In this document: piece by piece, positions 47,631-56,688 of the stretch
Layout of the letters: every line of letters begins with the position of its first letter
How positions within the stretch are numbered: the first letter of the stretch is position 1
Assembly: GCF_900185725.1 (NCBI RefSeq)
Contig: NZ_FYAU01000008.1
Span: forward strand, 62,001 to 126,000
Reading direction: 5' to 3'
Source of the DNA: Stappia sp. TSB10P1A
GTDB taxonomy: Bacteria > Pseudomonadota > Alphaproteobacteria > Rhizobiales > Stappiaceae
DNA length: 64,000 bases
Notes under the pieces: generated by a model
The model's database searches: none
What the model saw: only the letters and a program-made list of their open reading frames with translations
What the model was told of the DNA's origin: nothing
Position numbers and translations under genes: made by a program

Positions 47631-48230
47631 ATGGCCGAAGACCTGATCCGCTACGATATCGTCATTCAGGACGCCCTGCGCGGTGCCGTCCGCAAGATCC
47701 TCTCCGAGGTCGGCCGTGTCGGCCTGCCGGGCGAGCATCATTTCTATATCGCCTTCGACACCACCGCTCCGGGCGTGCGCATCTCCTCGCGGCTGCATGA
47801 GCGCTATCCGAAGGAGATGACCATCGTCCTGCAGCATCAGTTCTGGGACCTTGCCATCGGCGAGCACGCCTTCGAGGTCGGCCTCTCCTTCGGCGGCATC
47901 CCCGAAAAGCTGTTCGTCCCCTTCTCCGCCATCAAGGGCTTCTTCGACCCGTCCGTCCAGTTCGCGCTCGAGTTCGAGCCTGGCAAGACGGCCGAGGAAC
48001 TGCCCGAGGAACTGGTCGAGGCGGCCCGCGAACAGGAGCGGGCGGAGGCCACGCTCGCCAGCGTCGAGAAAACGACGGTTGACGCGAAATTGGACAAGGT
48101 TTCGCAAGTTCACAGCAAAAATTTGCAAAATTCTGATCAACCCGAAAAGCCGGTGTCCAAGGAGGACAAGTCCGGCGAGCCGGGCGGCGCCGATGTGGTC
48201 TCGCTCGACGCCTTTCGCAAGAAGACCTGA
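47631..48230 (+). CDS. sspB: ClpXP adaptor SspB (alpha type)
   Basis: The 199-residue protein contains the SspB fold: IRYDIVIQDALRGAVRKILSEVGRVGLPGEHHFYIAFDTTAPGVRIS, followed by the beta-rich IVLQHQFWDLAIGEHAFEVGLSFGGIPEKLFVPFSAIKGFFDPSV that binds ssrA tags. A flexible acidic linker and a short C-terminal motif (VVSLDAFRKKT) for ClpX binding follow. It delivers tmRNA-tagged proteins to ClpXP. It lies 241 bp downstream of ssrA. No clear ribosome binding site is seen before the ATG. Confidence 0.93.
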   Translation: MAEDLIRYDIVIQDALRGAVRKILSEVGRVGLPGEHHFYIAFDTTAPGVRISSRLHERYPKEMTIVLQHQFWDLAIGEHAFEVGLSFGGIPEKLFVPFSAIKGFFDPSVQFALEFEPGKTAEELPEELVEAAREQERAEATLASVEKTTVDAKLDKVSQVHSKNLQNSDQPEKPVSKEDKSGEPGGADVVSLDAFRKKT

Positions 48231-48276
48231 GGATCGGCCGGACCGCGCAAGCAGCTCCGACCGCGAAGGACGGATG

Positions 48277-48507
48277 ATGAGCGGGGATATCGTCAATCTG
48301 AGGCAGGCGCGAAAAGCGCGCGCGCGGCGCGACAAGGACGAGAAGGCAGCGGCCAACCGCAGCCTGTTCGGCCGCACCAAAGCCGAGAAAACCCGCGATC
48401 GCACGCTTGCCGAGGCCGCCACGCGCCACGTCGAGGGCCATCGCCGCGAGCTCTCTCCGGCGGACACGTCCGGCGGGGACAATCACGGCAACGGCGAGGG
48501 CGGCTAG
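48277..48507 (+). CDS. DUF4169 family small basic protein
   Basis: The 76-residue protein begins MSGDIVNLRQARKARARRDK and contains AAANRSLFGRTKAEKTRDR, the conserved DUF4169 pattern, with a disordered acidic/glycine tail. GAAGGACGG lies six bases before the ATG at 48277; an ATG three bases upstream is too close. Its function is unknown. It follows sspB by 46 bp and is followed two bases later by an RHH gene, so the three are probably one operon. Confidence 0.78.
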   Translation: MSGDIVNLRQARKARARRDKDEKAAANRSLFGRTKAEKTRDRTLAEAATRHVEGHRRELSPADTSGGDNHGNGEGG

Positions 48508-48509
48508 CC

Positions 48510-48746
48510 ATGCTCGCCAAGCGCTCCCTGACCCTGCACGGCCACCGCACCAGTCTGGCGCTCGAGCCGGAGTTCTGGGAGGTGCTGGAGGAAATGGCCG
48601 AGGCCGGGAATATCAGCCTTCCTGCCCTGGTCGCCCGCATCGATGATGCGCGCGAAATTGAGACAGTGGGCGGCGGCGACCTGCCATCGTCCTTGTCCTC
48701 GGCCCTGCGGGTTGCCGCCCTTGCCCATTGCCGGGCCAAGGCCTGA
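48510..48746 (+). CDS. Ribbon-helix-helix (RHH_4-type) domain protein
   Basis: The 78-residue protein begins MLAKRSLTLHGHRTSLALEP, with EFWEVLEEMAEAGNISLPALVARIDDARE forming the helices. This is the same family as the product of 21385-21741. It is a likely DNA-binding dimer with unknown targets. It starts two bases after the DUF4169 stop, and the pairing with DUF4169 suggests a functional link. It ends one base before the AsmA-like gene end on the other strand. Confidence 0.78.
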   Translation: MLAKRSLTLHGHRTSLALEPEFWEVLEEMAEAGNISLPALVARIDDAREIETVGGGDLPSSLSSALRVAALAHCRAKA

Positions 48747-48747
48747 C

Positions 48748-51700
48748 TCACTGGTCCGGCGTTCTACCAATGAAAACAGGGGGTTCGAGCGGCGGCAGCA
48801 GCGGCATCGGCTGACCCCTGCCCGGTTCCGCACCCGCCGTTCCCGTGCTTCCCGGATCGTCCAATGCCCGCCGGATGCGCTCGCCGAAGCTCGCCGCCGG
48901 CGTTGGCTCTGCTGCCGGCTGCTCGCCCTGTTGTCCCCGCCGCCGCTCGGCCGCTGCCCGTTCCGCCGCCTTGCGCGCCTCCTCGGCTTTCCGGGCCGCC
49001 TCGGCTTTCCTCGCCTCCTCGGCTTTCCTCGCCTCCTCGGCCTTGCGGGCGTCGTTCGCCCTGCGCGCCTCCTCGGCCTTTCGAGCCTCTTCGGCCTTGC
49101 GCGCCTCTTCGGCTTTCCGCGTCTCCTCGGCCCTGCGGGCTTCGTCCGCCTTGCGCGCCTCCTCGTCCAGCAACTGCCGCTCCTGCCGGCGCTTTTCCTC
49201 GCGCTGCCGCCGCATTTCCCGCATCAATCGGTCGCGCTCGGTGATCTCGGCCTGCAGTTCCTCCACCCGGCGCACCTCCTGTTCGAAAGCGCGCAGGGTC
49301 AGGAAGGCGGTGAAGGGGGCGATGTCGATGGTGCGCTGCGGCTCGGCCAGCGGCCCGGCGAAGACGAGGCCCACCTGCGCCTCCGCTCCGGTCACCGCCT
49401 CCTCGCCCGGATCGACCCGCAGCGAGAAATCGCTCTGCAGGCTCAAGGCCTTGAGGTCGATCTGGGCATTGCCGAACACCCGTGCCTCGCGGTTGTCGAC
49501 CCGCGCATTGCTGATCCGCGCGACCCCGCCGGCGATCGAGGCGCTCGCCTCCAGTTCTGCGAAGGGCAGCACGCCGGCGTCGAGATGGCTGGCGAAGGCG
49601 GTGCGGATCGCTGCGTCGTTGAGATCGAGCCCGGCGTCCACCGCGCGGATCACCAGCGCGAAGGCGTCCGGGTTGAGGCCGCGGATTTCCCCGTTCTCGA
49701 CGCTGAGCGTCCCCCCGCCGGAAAGGCTTGAGACGATGCCGGCGAGCGAGCGGCCGCTGCCCTCGACATCGAGATTGATGTTCGCCGCGCCCGTCGCCAC
49801 CGGACGCCCAGCGCGCCGCCAGACCAGTTCCTCCAGCCGCGCCCCGTCGAGATGCAGCGAGGCGGTCATCCCCGCCTGGCCGCCCGACCGCTTCAGCGTG
49901 TAGGCGCCCGTCAATCCTCCGCCGGCAAAGCCGGCCTTGCTGACATCGAGCGACAACGCATCGTCCTTCAGCGACAGCCGCGCGGCGACATCGCTGGCCG
50001 GCGGCAGCGGTGCCAGACCCATCCGCCGCGCCGTGACGTCGAGCGACAAATCCACGCCCGAGACGACCGGCGGTCCGAAGGCCGCTTCCGACCACGTGCC
50101 CCCGGTGGAGGCGGCGAGTTGGTCGGAGCCGAGCAGCAGGTCGCTGAGCTCGGAAATATCGAGTTCCGACAAGGAGATCGTGCCTCTGACCTGCGGGTCG
50201 AGGCTGGCCATGGCGCGGCGCAGGTCGACGCGCAGATCCGCATCGAGCCGCAGGCCCGCGACATCGCCGGAAAGGCCCGACAGGGTGAACCTGTCCCCCT
50301 CGCCCTCCAGCGTCGCCGCCAGGTCGACGGCCGCGGTCGAGGCATCGAGCGAGGGCAGCCGCCCGGTCAACAGCGCCACGGGCACCAGGTCCGGCGCGCG
50401 CACGGCAAGGTCGGCCGTATACTGGCTATCCCCGCTCGCCGGCAGGGCGAGCCGGCCGACCCCGCTCAGCACCGCTTCGCCAAGATAGAGCCGGGCATGC
50501 CCCTCCAGTCCGTCCTCGGCAATCCCCGCCGCGCCGATCTCCACCCGCGCCTCGCCGAGACTGCCGACCGGCAGCAACGTCGCACCGACTTGCTCCAGCA
50601 GGTCGCCCGCCTCCGGCGCCGCAAAGCTTGCCTCGAAATCCACCGTCGCGGCGCGCCAGTCGTCGAGCCGGCCATCGAGGCCAAGGTTCACATCGATTGC
50701 GGTACCGCCGACCGAGCCGCGCGCCACAAGGCTCGCCAGCGTACCGGCCGCCGCGCCGCCGCGGTTCGCCTCGCCCTCGAAGCTCAGCTTCAGATCCGCC
50801 GGCGCAAAGGCTCCCGGCCGGGCGGCGAAGCTCCGCACCGCGCGATTGTCCGGCGCCAGAGCCAGCAGCAGCGCCGCGACGCCGTCGAGCCGCTCGGCGT
50901 CGACATCCAGTTCCAGCGCGCCCGACGGCGCCGTCGACAGCCGCTCGATCCGCCCCTTGGCGCCGAGGCGCGCGCCGGACAGGTCGGCGACCTGGGCCTC
51001 GTCGATCACCAGCGTGTCGTCGCGATAGGACGCCCGCAGCCGCGTTGCAGCGGCCGACAGCGTGCCGAAATCGACCCGTTCGGCGAACAGGCGCAGGACC
51101 AGTTCGGTGCCGGTGCCGGCGATGCCGGCCGCCAGTCCCTGCTCCCGGCCGAGGAACAGACGGGCAAGCTGGGCCACCTGATTGCCGTCGATGCGCTTGG
51201 CATCGAGATCCGCCTCGAAGACCGGCGTGCCGCCCTCCGGCGCCGACCAGGCGAGCGCGCCCTGGCCGCTGTCCTCGCCGATCTCGAACAGCAGGTCGGT
51301 CAGTGCGACATGGCCCGGCGCGGCGTCGAGCCGGCTTTCCAGGGCAAAGGGCATCGCTGCGATCCCGCTTGCCCCGTTCTTGCGCCACCAGTCGGCAAAG
51401 GCGACCGGCTGCGCCACCGAGGCCGCGAAGCTGCCCCGGAACGCCGGCTCCGGCTGCAGGCCGAGATCGCCGCGCACGAGGAACTCGGTCCGGCCCGGCA
51501 TCCGCCCCGAAAGCTCAGAAATCCGCCAGCCGCTGGCCAGGCGATCCGCCTTGAGCAACACGTCCTGGGTCAGCCCGCCGCCGGACAGGAAGCTGGGCAC
51601 GGACAGTTCGACATGGCCGTCGAGGGGCGGGTGCGGCAGCCCGCGCAGTGCCGCCAGCAGCGTCGCTCCCGTCTCCGCCGCCGCCAGCGTATCCGTCGGC

Positions 51701-52632
51701 CCGCGCCCGGAAATGCGATCGAGGTCGATCTGCCGGGCCGTCGCCTTGACGTCGAAGCGATAGGGCTCGGCGAGCGTGATCTCCGCCCCGCCCTCCAGCG
51801 TCACCGGCCGTTCCTCGAGGCCGTAGCGGAAACTGGCCTCGCTCAGCGCCAGCCGGGCGATGTCGAGGGCGAACCGCCCCTCGCTGCGCCAGGCCTGCCG
51901 AGCCTCCTCGGCAGGCGTCACGGAGGCGAGCGTGTAGGCACCCTCATAGCCCGGGCGGCTGTCCGACAGGGTCAGCGTGCCGTCCATCACCAGGTCGACA
52001 GGCACGGAAACCGGCGTCACTCCGGCGCGCAGGCGCAAGCCGCCGGCCGGATCGCGGCGGCCGGTCGCCAGCACCACGGTTGCCCGCTGGCCGTTCAGGC
52101 TCGCCATGCCGTCCAGCTTGAACGGCCCCAGCATCGAGCGGGCGGTGACCAGCAGGTCGATATTCTCGATCTTGTGGTTCTGCCCGTTTCGCGCGTCGAT
52201 CACCGTCAGTTCGCCGTCGCGGATCGAGGCCTGCTCCAGCATCACCAGGTCCGGATCGACCTCGGAAATCAACCCGTTGCGAGAGCGGGCGGTGAACCAG
52301 TCGAGCCGCCCCTGCTCGTCGATCGACAGGCGCAGGCTCGGCCGCTCCATCGTCAGGTCGATGATCCGCACCTCGCCCTTCAACAGCGGCGGCAGTTCGA
52401 TGCGCATCTCAAAGCGGCGCACCGCCAGCAGCGGGTCTTCCGGCTCGCCGACCCGCACGTCCGAGAAGGTCAGGGTCGGCGTCGGCAGCAGGCGCATCTC
52501 CGCCTCGCCCATCACCGCGACGCGGTGACCGAGCAACTGCTCGCCATAGCGCTCGAACGTGGTGCGATAGGCCGTCCAGTCGATGAGGAACGGTCCGACC
52601 AGCGCTGCCAGCAGCACCGCGATCACGGCCAC
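48748..52632 (-). CDS. AsmA-family protein with KAEEAR-repeat tail
   Basis: The 1294-residue envelope protein has an N-terminal membrane anchor (MAVIAVLLAALVGPFLIDW). An AsmA/TamB-like beta-rich body follows: LLPTPTLTFSDVRVGEPED at the N-terminal AsmA domain, and GAANINLDVEGSGRSLAGIV with LSGGGTLSVENGEIRGLNPDAFA in the AsmA_2 domain near residues 945-1000. The last 130 residues are a charged coiled coil and a Pro-rich end. AsmA-like proteins are implicated in lipid transport to the outer membrane. The hydrophobic segment extends nine codons further upstream in frame (LNSIYITIG) without ATG, GTG or TTG, so the true start could be a CTG at 52659. Confidence 0.88.
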   Translation of the reverse strand: MAVIAVLLAALVGPFLIDWTAYRTTFERYGEQLLGHRVAVMGEAEMRLLPTPTLTFSDVRVGEPEDPLLAVRRFEMRIELPPLLKGEVRIIDLTMERPSLRLSIDEQGRLDWFTARSRNGLISEVDPDLVMLEQASIRDGELTVIDARNGQNHKIENIDLLVTARSMLGPFKLDGMASLNGQRATVVLATGRRDPAGGLRLRAGVTPVSVPVDLVMDGTLTLSDSRPGYEGAYTLASVTPAEEARQAWRSEGRFALDIARLALSEASFRYGLEERPVTLEGGAEITLAEPYRFDVKATARQIDLDRISGRGPTDTLAAAETGATLLAALRGLPHPPLDGHVELSVPSFLSGGGLTQDVLLKADRLASGWRISELSGRMPGRTEFLVRGDLGLQPEPAFRGSFAASVAQPVAFADWWRKNGASGIAAMPFALESRLDAAPGHVALTDLLFEIGEDSGQGALAWSAPEGGTPVFEADLDAKRIDGNQVAQLARLFLGREQGLAAGIAGTGTELVLRLFAERVDFGTLSAAATRLRASYRDDTLVIDEAQVADLSGARLGAKGRIERLSTAPSGALELDVDAERLDGVAALLLALAPDNRAVRSFAARPGAFAPADLKLSFEGEANRGGAAAGTLASLVARGSVGGTAIDVNLGLDGRLDDWRAATVDFEASFAAPEAGDLLEQVGATLLPVGSLGEARVEIGAAGIAEDGLEGHARLYLGEAVLSGVGRLALPASGDSQYTADLAVRAPDLVPVALLTGRLPSLDASTAAVDLAATLEGEGDRFTLSGLSGDVAGLRLDADLRVDLRRAMASLDPQVRGTISLSELDISELSDLLLGSDQLAASTGGTWSEAAFGPPVVSGVDLSLDVTARRMGLAPLPPASDVAARLSLKDDALSLDVSKAGFAGGGLTGAYTLKRSGGQAGMTASLHLDGARLEELVWRRAGRPVATGAANINLDVEGSGRSLAGIVSSLSGGGTLSVENGEIRGLNPDAFALVIRAVDAGLDLNDAAIRTAFASHLDAGVLPFAELEASASIAGGVARISNARVDNREARVFGNAQIDLKALSLQSDFSLRVDPGEEAVTGAEAQVGLVFAGPLAEPQRTIDIAPFTAFLTLRAFEQEVRRVEELQAEITERDRLMREMRRQREEKRRQERQLLDEEARKADEARRAEETRKAEEARKAEEARKAEEARRANDARKAEEARKAEEARKAEAARKAEEARKAAERAAAERRRGQQGEQPAAEPTPAASFGERIRRALDDPGSTGTAGAEPGRGQPMPLLPPLEPPVFIGRTPDQ
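48937..49152 (-). repeat. KAEEAR-type coding repeat within the AsmA gene
   Basis: About 72 codons (roughly residues 1161-1232) encode successive degenerate RKAEEA units such as RKAEEARKAEEARKAEEARR. The matching DNA is a degenerate 15-18 bp tandem repeat. The encoded segment should be a single alpha-helix or coiled coil similar to TolA domain II. Confidence 0.85.
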
Positions 52633-52696
52633 GCCGATCGTGATGTAGATCGAATTCAGCGCCCTGGTCTCCCGTTCACGCGATCCGCGGCAAGCC

Positions 52697-54112
52697 TCAG
52701 TCCAGCCTTACGATCTTGCCCGGATTGAGGATGTTGTCGGGATCGAGAGCCTTCTTGATCGCCGCCATCATGTCGAGGCCCGCGCCATGTTCGCGGGCCA
52801 GATACTTCATCTTGCCCTGGCCGACGCCATGCTCGCCGGTGCAGGTGCCGCCCATGTCGATGGCACGCCAGTTGAGCCGTTCGATGAAGGCTTCAGTCTT
52901 GGCGATCTCCTGCGGATTGTCGACATCTACCAGCACCAGGACGTGGAAATTGCCGTCGCCGACATGACCGACCAGCGGCGCGAGCAGGCCGTTGGCTTCG
53001 ACGTCCCTGTACGTCTCGCCGATGCATTCCGCCAGCCGCGAGATCGGCACGCAGACATCGGTGGAGACGCCCTTGCAGCCGGGCCGGAGGCCGAGCGCGG
53101 CCCAATAGGCATTGTGCCGCGCCGCCCACAGGCGCGTGCGGTCCTCGGCCTTGGTGGCCCAGACGAACTCGCCCCCGCCGCTGTCGCGGGCGATCTCGCC
53201 GAAGATCTCGCTCTGCTCGCGCACGCCCGCTTCCGTGCCGTGGAACTCCACGAACAGCGTCGGCGTCTCCTGCAGGTCCAGCTTGGAATAAGCGTTGCAG
53301 GCGCGGATCTGGTTGGCGTCGAGCAGTTCGATCCGCGCCACCGGCAGGCCGCACTGGATGGTGGTGATCACCGCGTTGCAGGCGGAGCCAAGATCCGGGA
53401 AGGGGCAGACGCCGCCGGACACCGCTTCCGGGATGCCGTAAAGGCGGAGCGTCACCTCGGTGATGATGCCGAGCGTGCCTTCCGAGCCGACCATCAGCCG
53501 GGTGAGATCGTAGCCGGCCGCCGTCTTCTTGGCCCGCCCGCCCGTGTGGACGATACGCCCGTCCGCCGTCACCACGGTCAGCGCCAGCACCACGTCCTTC
53601 ATCGTGCCGTAGCGCACCGCATTGGTGCCGGACGCGCGCGTTGCCGCCATACCGCCAAGGCTCGCATCCGCGCCCGGATCGATGGGAAAGAACAGGCCCG
53701 TGTCGCGCAGATAGTCGTTGAGCTGGGTGCGGGTCACGCCGGCCTCGACCACGCAGTCGAGATCCTCCGCATTGACCTGCAGCACCCGGTTCATCTGCGA
53801 CACGTCGACGGAAATGCCGCCGGCCGGCGCGTTGACATGGCCCTCCAGCGACGAGCCGGTGCCGAAGGGAATGATCGGCACCTTGTGCTGCGCGCAGACC
53901 TGCACCACATCGGCGACCTCTTCGGTCGAGCGGGCGAAGACCACCCCGTCGGGCGCCTGATTCGGCAGCCAGGTGGTGGTGTGGCCGTGCTGCTCGCGCA
54001 CCGCCGCGGAGGTCGAAAACCGGTCGCCGAACCGTTGCGCCAGGATCTTCAGCGCCAGGTCTATCCCCTCGTCGTTGCGCTGAACCGCCGCCTGAAGGCT
54101 TGCAAGACTCAT
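52697..54112 (-). CDS. FAD-linked D-lactate dehydrogenase/glycolate oxidase-type enzyme
   Basis: The 471-residue flavoprotein of the FAD_binding_4/FAD-oxidase_C family has the FAD-binding PIIPFGTGSSLEGHVNAPAGGISVD, GADASLGGMAATRASGTNAVRYGTM and GSEGTLGIITEVTLRL. The metal/substrate-binding GHVGDGNFHVLVLVD and ends with CTGEHGVGQGKMKYL and ALDPDNILNPGK are also present. These match the cytochrome-linked D-lactate dehydrogenases (LDHD/Dld). D-lactate or another D-2-hydroxyacid is the likely substrate; glycolate is possible. CGGGAGAGAG precedes the ATG. Confidence 0.88.
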   Translation of the reverse strand: MSLASLQAAVQRNDEGIDLALKILAQRFGDRFSTSAAVREQHGHTTTWLPNQAPDGVVFARSTEEVADVVQVCAQHKVPIIPFGTGSSLEGHVNAPAGGISVDVSQMNRVLQVNAEDLDCVVEAGVTRTQLNDYLRDTGLFFPIDPGADASLGGMAATRASGTNAVRYGTMKDVVLALTVVTADGRIVHTGGRAKKTAAGYDLTRLMVGSEGTLGIITEVTLRLYGIPEAVSGGVCPFPDLGSACNAVITTIQCGLPVARIELLDANQIRACNAYSKLDLQETPTLFVEFHGTEAGVREQSEIFGEIARDSGGGEFVWATKAEDRTRLWAARHNAYWAALGLRPGCKGVSTDVCVPISRLAECIGETYRDVEANGLLAPLVGHVGDGNFHVLVLVDVDNPQEIAKTEAFIERLNWRAIDMGGTCTGEHGVGQGKMKYLAREHGAGLDMMAAIKKALDPDNILNPGKIVRLD

Positions 54113-54197
54113 TACTCTCTCCCGCTCGAGCGACCACCGGCATCTCCGCCCCGTAGGTGGGCGCCTTACGCGATTTGCGTATCCTGCCGATCTCGGA

Positions 54198-54365
54198 CTA
54201 GTCTCGCGAATCTGAAGTTCGTCACAGGTCGCAGCACGCTCTCAACGAACTTCAGATTCAAAAGGGAGACTAGCAAGTTTGTGTTTCCAGTGTGGTTTTC
54301 GAATTTGAAATACGCTTCTACGGTCGCTGCCGAGAACAGAGCGTATTTCAAATTCACCACACTAG
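54198..54365. repeat. Double-hairpin interspersed repeat, copy 2
   Basis: This 168 bp element matches copy 1 (15004-15169). Palindrome A: 54198-54222 with 54245-54273, one mismatch and the same AAAA bulge (54260-54263). Palindrome B: 54287-54315 with 54341-54365, the same TTTTC asymmetry. The 13 bp spacer (54274-54286) differs at two positions from copy 1. Stems are conserved while both loops differ. It lies between the divergent dehydrogenase and thioesterase genes. Confidence 0.9.
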
Positions 54366-54467
54366 GTTTGGCGCACACTAGCAAAAACGGCAATCGCGGC
54401 CAAAGACTTCCGCCCGCTTCGCCCGCGACAGGAACGCCGCGGCCGATCGCAAGGAGCCAGAAGCGCC

Positions 54468-54962
54468 ATGTCACAGCCGAGCCGCACGCCGGCCCCCTTC
54501 ACCGGCTCGATCCAGACGGTCCGCAGCGAGTGGCTCGACTATAACGGCCATCTCAACATGGCCTATTACAATGTCCTCTTCGACACCGCCCTGGACGAGG
54601 CCTTCATCCATCTCGGCCTTGGGCCGGACTATGCGCGCGAGCGCGGCGCCTCTTTCTTCACCGCCGAAACGCATCTGTGCTACCTGCGCGAACTGAACGG
54701 GGGAGATCCGGTCCGCGCCACCGTGCAACTCGTTGATTTCGATGCGAAGCGCGCGCATCTCTACCAGGAGCTCCATCATGCGGACGACGGGTTCCTCTCG
54801 GCGACGTCCGAGCAGGTATCGCTGCATGTCGATCTTCAGGCGCGCAAGGTGATACCCTGGCCGCAGGATGTGCTGGAGCGGCTTGAGGAGATGAGGGAGA
54901 GCCACGCGGTGCTTGGCCGGCCCGAGCGCTGCGGGCGGCGGATCTCCCTCGAGAGGCGCTGA
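54468..54962 (+). CDS. Hotdog-fold acyl-CoA thioesterase
   Basis: The 164-residue 4HBT-type protein has EWLDYNGHLNMAYYNVLFDTALDEAFIHLGLG, with the catalytic aspartate-region motif DYNGHLN. This resembles thioesterases of the carnitine/betainyl-CoA pathway, which carry the same DYNGHMN motif. The substrate is not certain, since no carnitine genes are nearby. CAAGGAGCC precedes the ATG. It is followed by the ClC gene 48 bp later. Confidence 0.83.
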   Translation: MSQPSRTPAPFTGSIQTVRSEWLDYNGHLNMAYYNVLFDTALDEAFIHLGLGPDYARERGASFFTAETHLCYLRELNGGDPVRATVQLVDFDAKRAHLYQELHHADDGFLSATSEQVSLHVDLQARKVIPWPQDVLERLEEMRESHAVLGRPERCGRRISLERR

Positions 54963-55010
54963 CGGGAAACGCCTCGGCCCTTGCGGGCCCGGCGGACGGC
55001 TGGACGAGCG

Positions 55011-56654
55011 ATGACCGGTCTGCTGACGCAATTGCAACGCCTTGCCGTGCTGGCGGCCGGTTGGATCAAGCCCAACCTCCGGCTGTTCCGTTCAACGCGC
55101 CTGCCGCTGGTCTGGCTGCTGGCTATCGTCATCGGCGTGCTGACGGCGATCGCCGCGATCCTCTTCCGTGTCGCCATCGGCGCCGTCCAGTGGCTGTGGC
55201 TCGGCACCGCGGAGGAAACCGTCATCACCGCCGCCGCCGGCATCCCCTGGTGGGTGATCCTGCTGGCGCCGGCCACCGGCGGCCTGTTCGTCGGCCTCTA
55301 CCTGCAGGCGATCCAGCCCAAGCAGCGCGCCGGCGGCGTGCCGGACGTGATCGAGGCACGGGCCCAGGGCGGGCGCGGCCTGCCGTTCTGGCCGGGCATT
55401 TCCTCGGCCTTTCTCACCTCCGTCTCTCTCGGCTGCGGCGCCAGCGCCGGCCGCGAAGGGCCTGTGGTACATCTCGGCGCCACCATCGGCACCGCGCTCT
55501 GCCAGACCTTCCGCCTGCCCGACGCCGCCCGCCGCATCCTGCTGGCCTGCGGCGTCGCCAGCGCGGTTTCCGCCTCGTTCAACGCGCCGATCGCCGGCGT
55601 GCTCTTCGCCCATGAGGTGATTCTCGGCCATTATGCCATGTCCGCCTTCGTGCCGATCGTCATCGCCTCGGTGCTCGGCACGCTGATGTCGCGCCTGTGG
55701 TTCGGCGATGTCGCCGCCTTCTCGATCCCCGAATACCAGATCACCTCGATGCTGGAGATGCCGGCCTTCGCCCTGCTCGGCCTGACCTGCGCCGCCGTGG
55801 CGGTGATCTTCCAGTTCTCGCTGATCGGCACCGACTGGGTGGCGCGCAACATCGCCATGCCGCTGTGGCTGCGCCCGGTGATCGGCGGGCTGGCGGTGGG
55901 GGCCATCGGCATCGTCTTCCCCGGCGTGCTCGGTGTCGGCTACGAGGCGACAGACCTTGCGCTGCGCCAGGAACTGCCGCTCCTCACCATGCTGGCGCTG
56001 CTCGTCACCAAGACGGCGGCGACCTCGATCACCCTCGCCTCGCGGTTCGGCGGCGGCATCTTCTCGCCGGCGCTCTATCTCGGGGTGATGACGGGCGGGG
56101 CCTTCGGCCTCATCGCGGCGGCGGCGTTCCCCGAGCTTGCCTCCTCGCACGGGCTCTATGCCATCCTCGGCATGGGCGCCGTTGCCGCCGCCGTTCTCGG
56201 CGCGCCGTTTTCAACCACGATGATCGTGTTCGAGCTGACCGGCGGCTATGCGCTGTCCATCGCGCTGCTGATCGCCGTGTCCATCGCCACCGGCCTGACC
56301 CAGGCGGTACACGGGCGCTCCTTCTTCCACTGGCAGTTGGAAATGCGCGGCGTGATGCTCCACGAGGGCGCGCATCGCTGGGTGGTGCGCATCGTCCAGG
56401 TCTCCGACTTCGTCGAGCGGCTGCCGCGGGACGCCGAGCCGCAAACCCACGACCCGCAGACGGACGGCCCCAGCCTGACGCTCGACGACACGCTGGAAAC
56501 CGCCCTGCAGCTCTTCGACGACAGCGGCGCGAGCCGGCTGCCGGTGGTCGATCGGGTCGATCCGACGAAAGTCGTCGGCCATGCCAGCCATGTGCGGGCG
56601 CTGCGCTTCTTCAATGCCGAACTGATCAGCAACCAGGTCGAGGAGCACCGCTGA
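55011..56654 (+). CDS. ClC-family chloride channel/antiporter with CBS domain
   Basis: The 547-residue membrane protein has the ClC selectivity motifs GCGASAGREGP (142-151 region, gating Glu149), an internal ASRFGGGIFSPALYLG segment and LGAPFSTTMIVFELTGGY. It ends in a cytoplasmic CBS-like region (about 475-540, LTLDDTLETALQLFDDSGASRLPVVD). The conserved gating glutamate is present. Whether it is a channel or a Cl-/H+ exchanger cannot be settled from motif reading. The start at 55011 was chosen before the first amphipathic helix. Confidence 0.9.
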   Translation: MTGLLTQLQRLAVLAAGWIKPNLRLFRSTRLPLVWLLAIVIGVLTAIAAILFRVAIGAVQWLWLGTAEETVITAAAGIPWWVILLAPATGGLFVGLYLQAIQPKQRAGGVPDVIEARAQGGRGLPFWPGISSAFLTSVSLGCGASAGREGPVVHLGATIGTALCQTFRLPDAARRILLACGVASAVSASFNAPIAGVLFAHEVILGHYAMSAFVPIVIASVLGTLMSRLWFGDVAAFSIPEYQITSMLEMPAFALLGLTCAAVAVIFQFSLIGTDWVARNIAMPLWLRPVIGGLAVGAIGIVFPGVLGVGYEATDLALRQELPLLTMLALLVTKTAATSITLASRFGGGIFSPALYLGVMTGGAFGLIAAAAFPELASSHGLYAILGMGAVAAAVLGAPFSTTMIVFELTGGYALSIALLIAVSIATGLTQAVHGRSFFHWQLEMRGVMLHEGAHRWVVRIVQVSDFVERLPRDAEPQTHDPQTDGPSLTLDDTLETALQLFDDSGASRLPVVDRVDPTKVVGHASHVRALRFFNAELISNQVEEHR

Positions 56655-56688
56655 GCGGCGCTCCCCCACCCGTTAGAGCGGCTCCCCC

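Noticed and set aside
54166-54474. Minus-strand frame of about 100 codons running through repeat copy 2
   Set aside because: It exists only because the palindromic repeat lacks stops in that frame. Copy 1 does not keep a comparable frame, so it is not a repeat-encoded protein.
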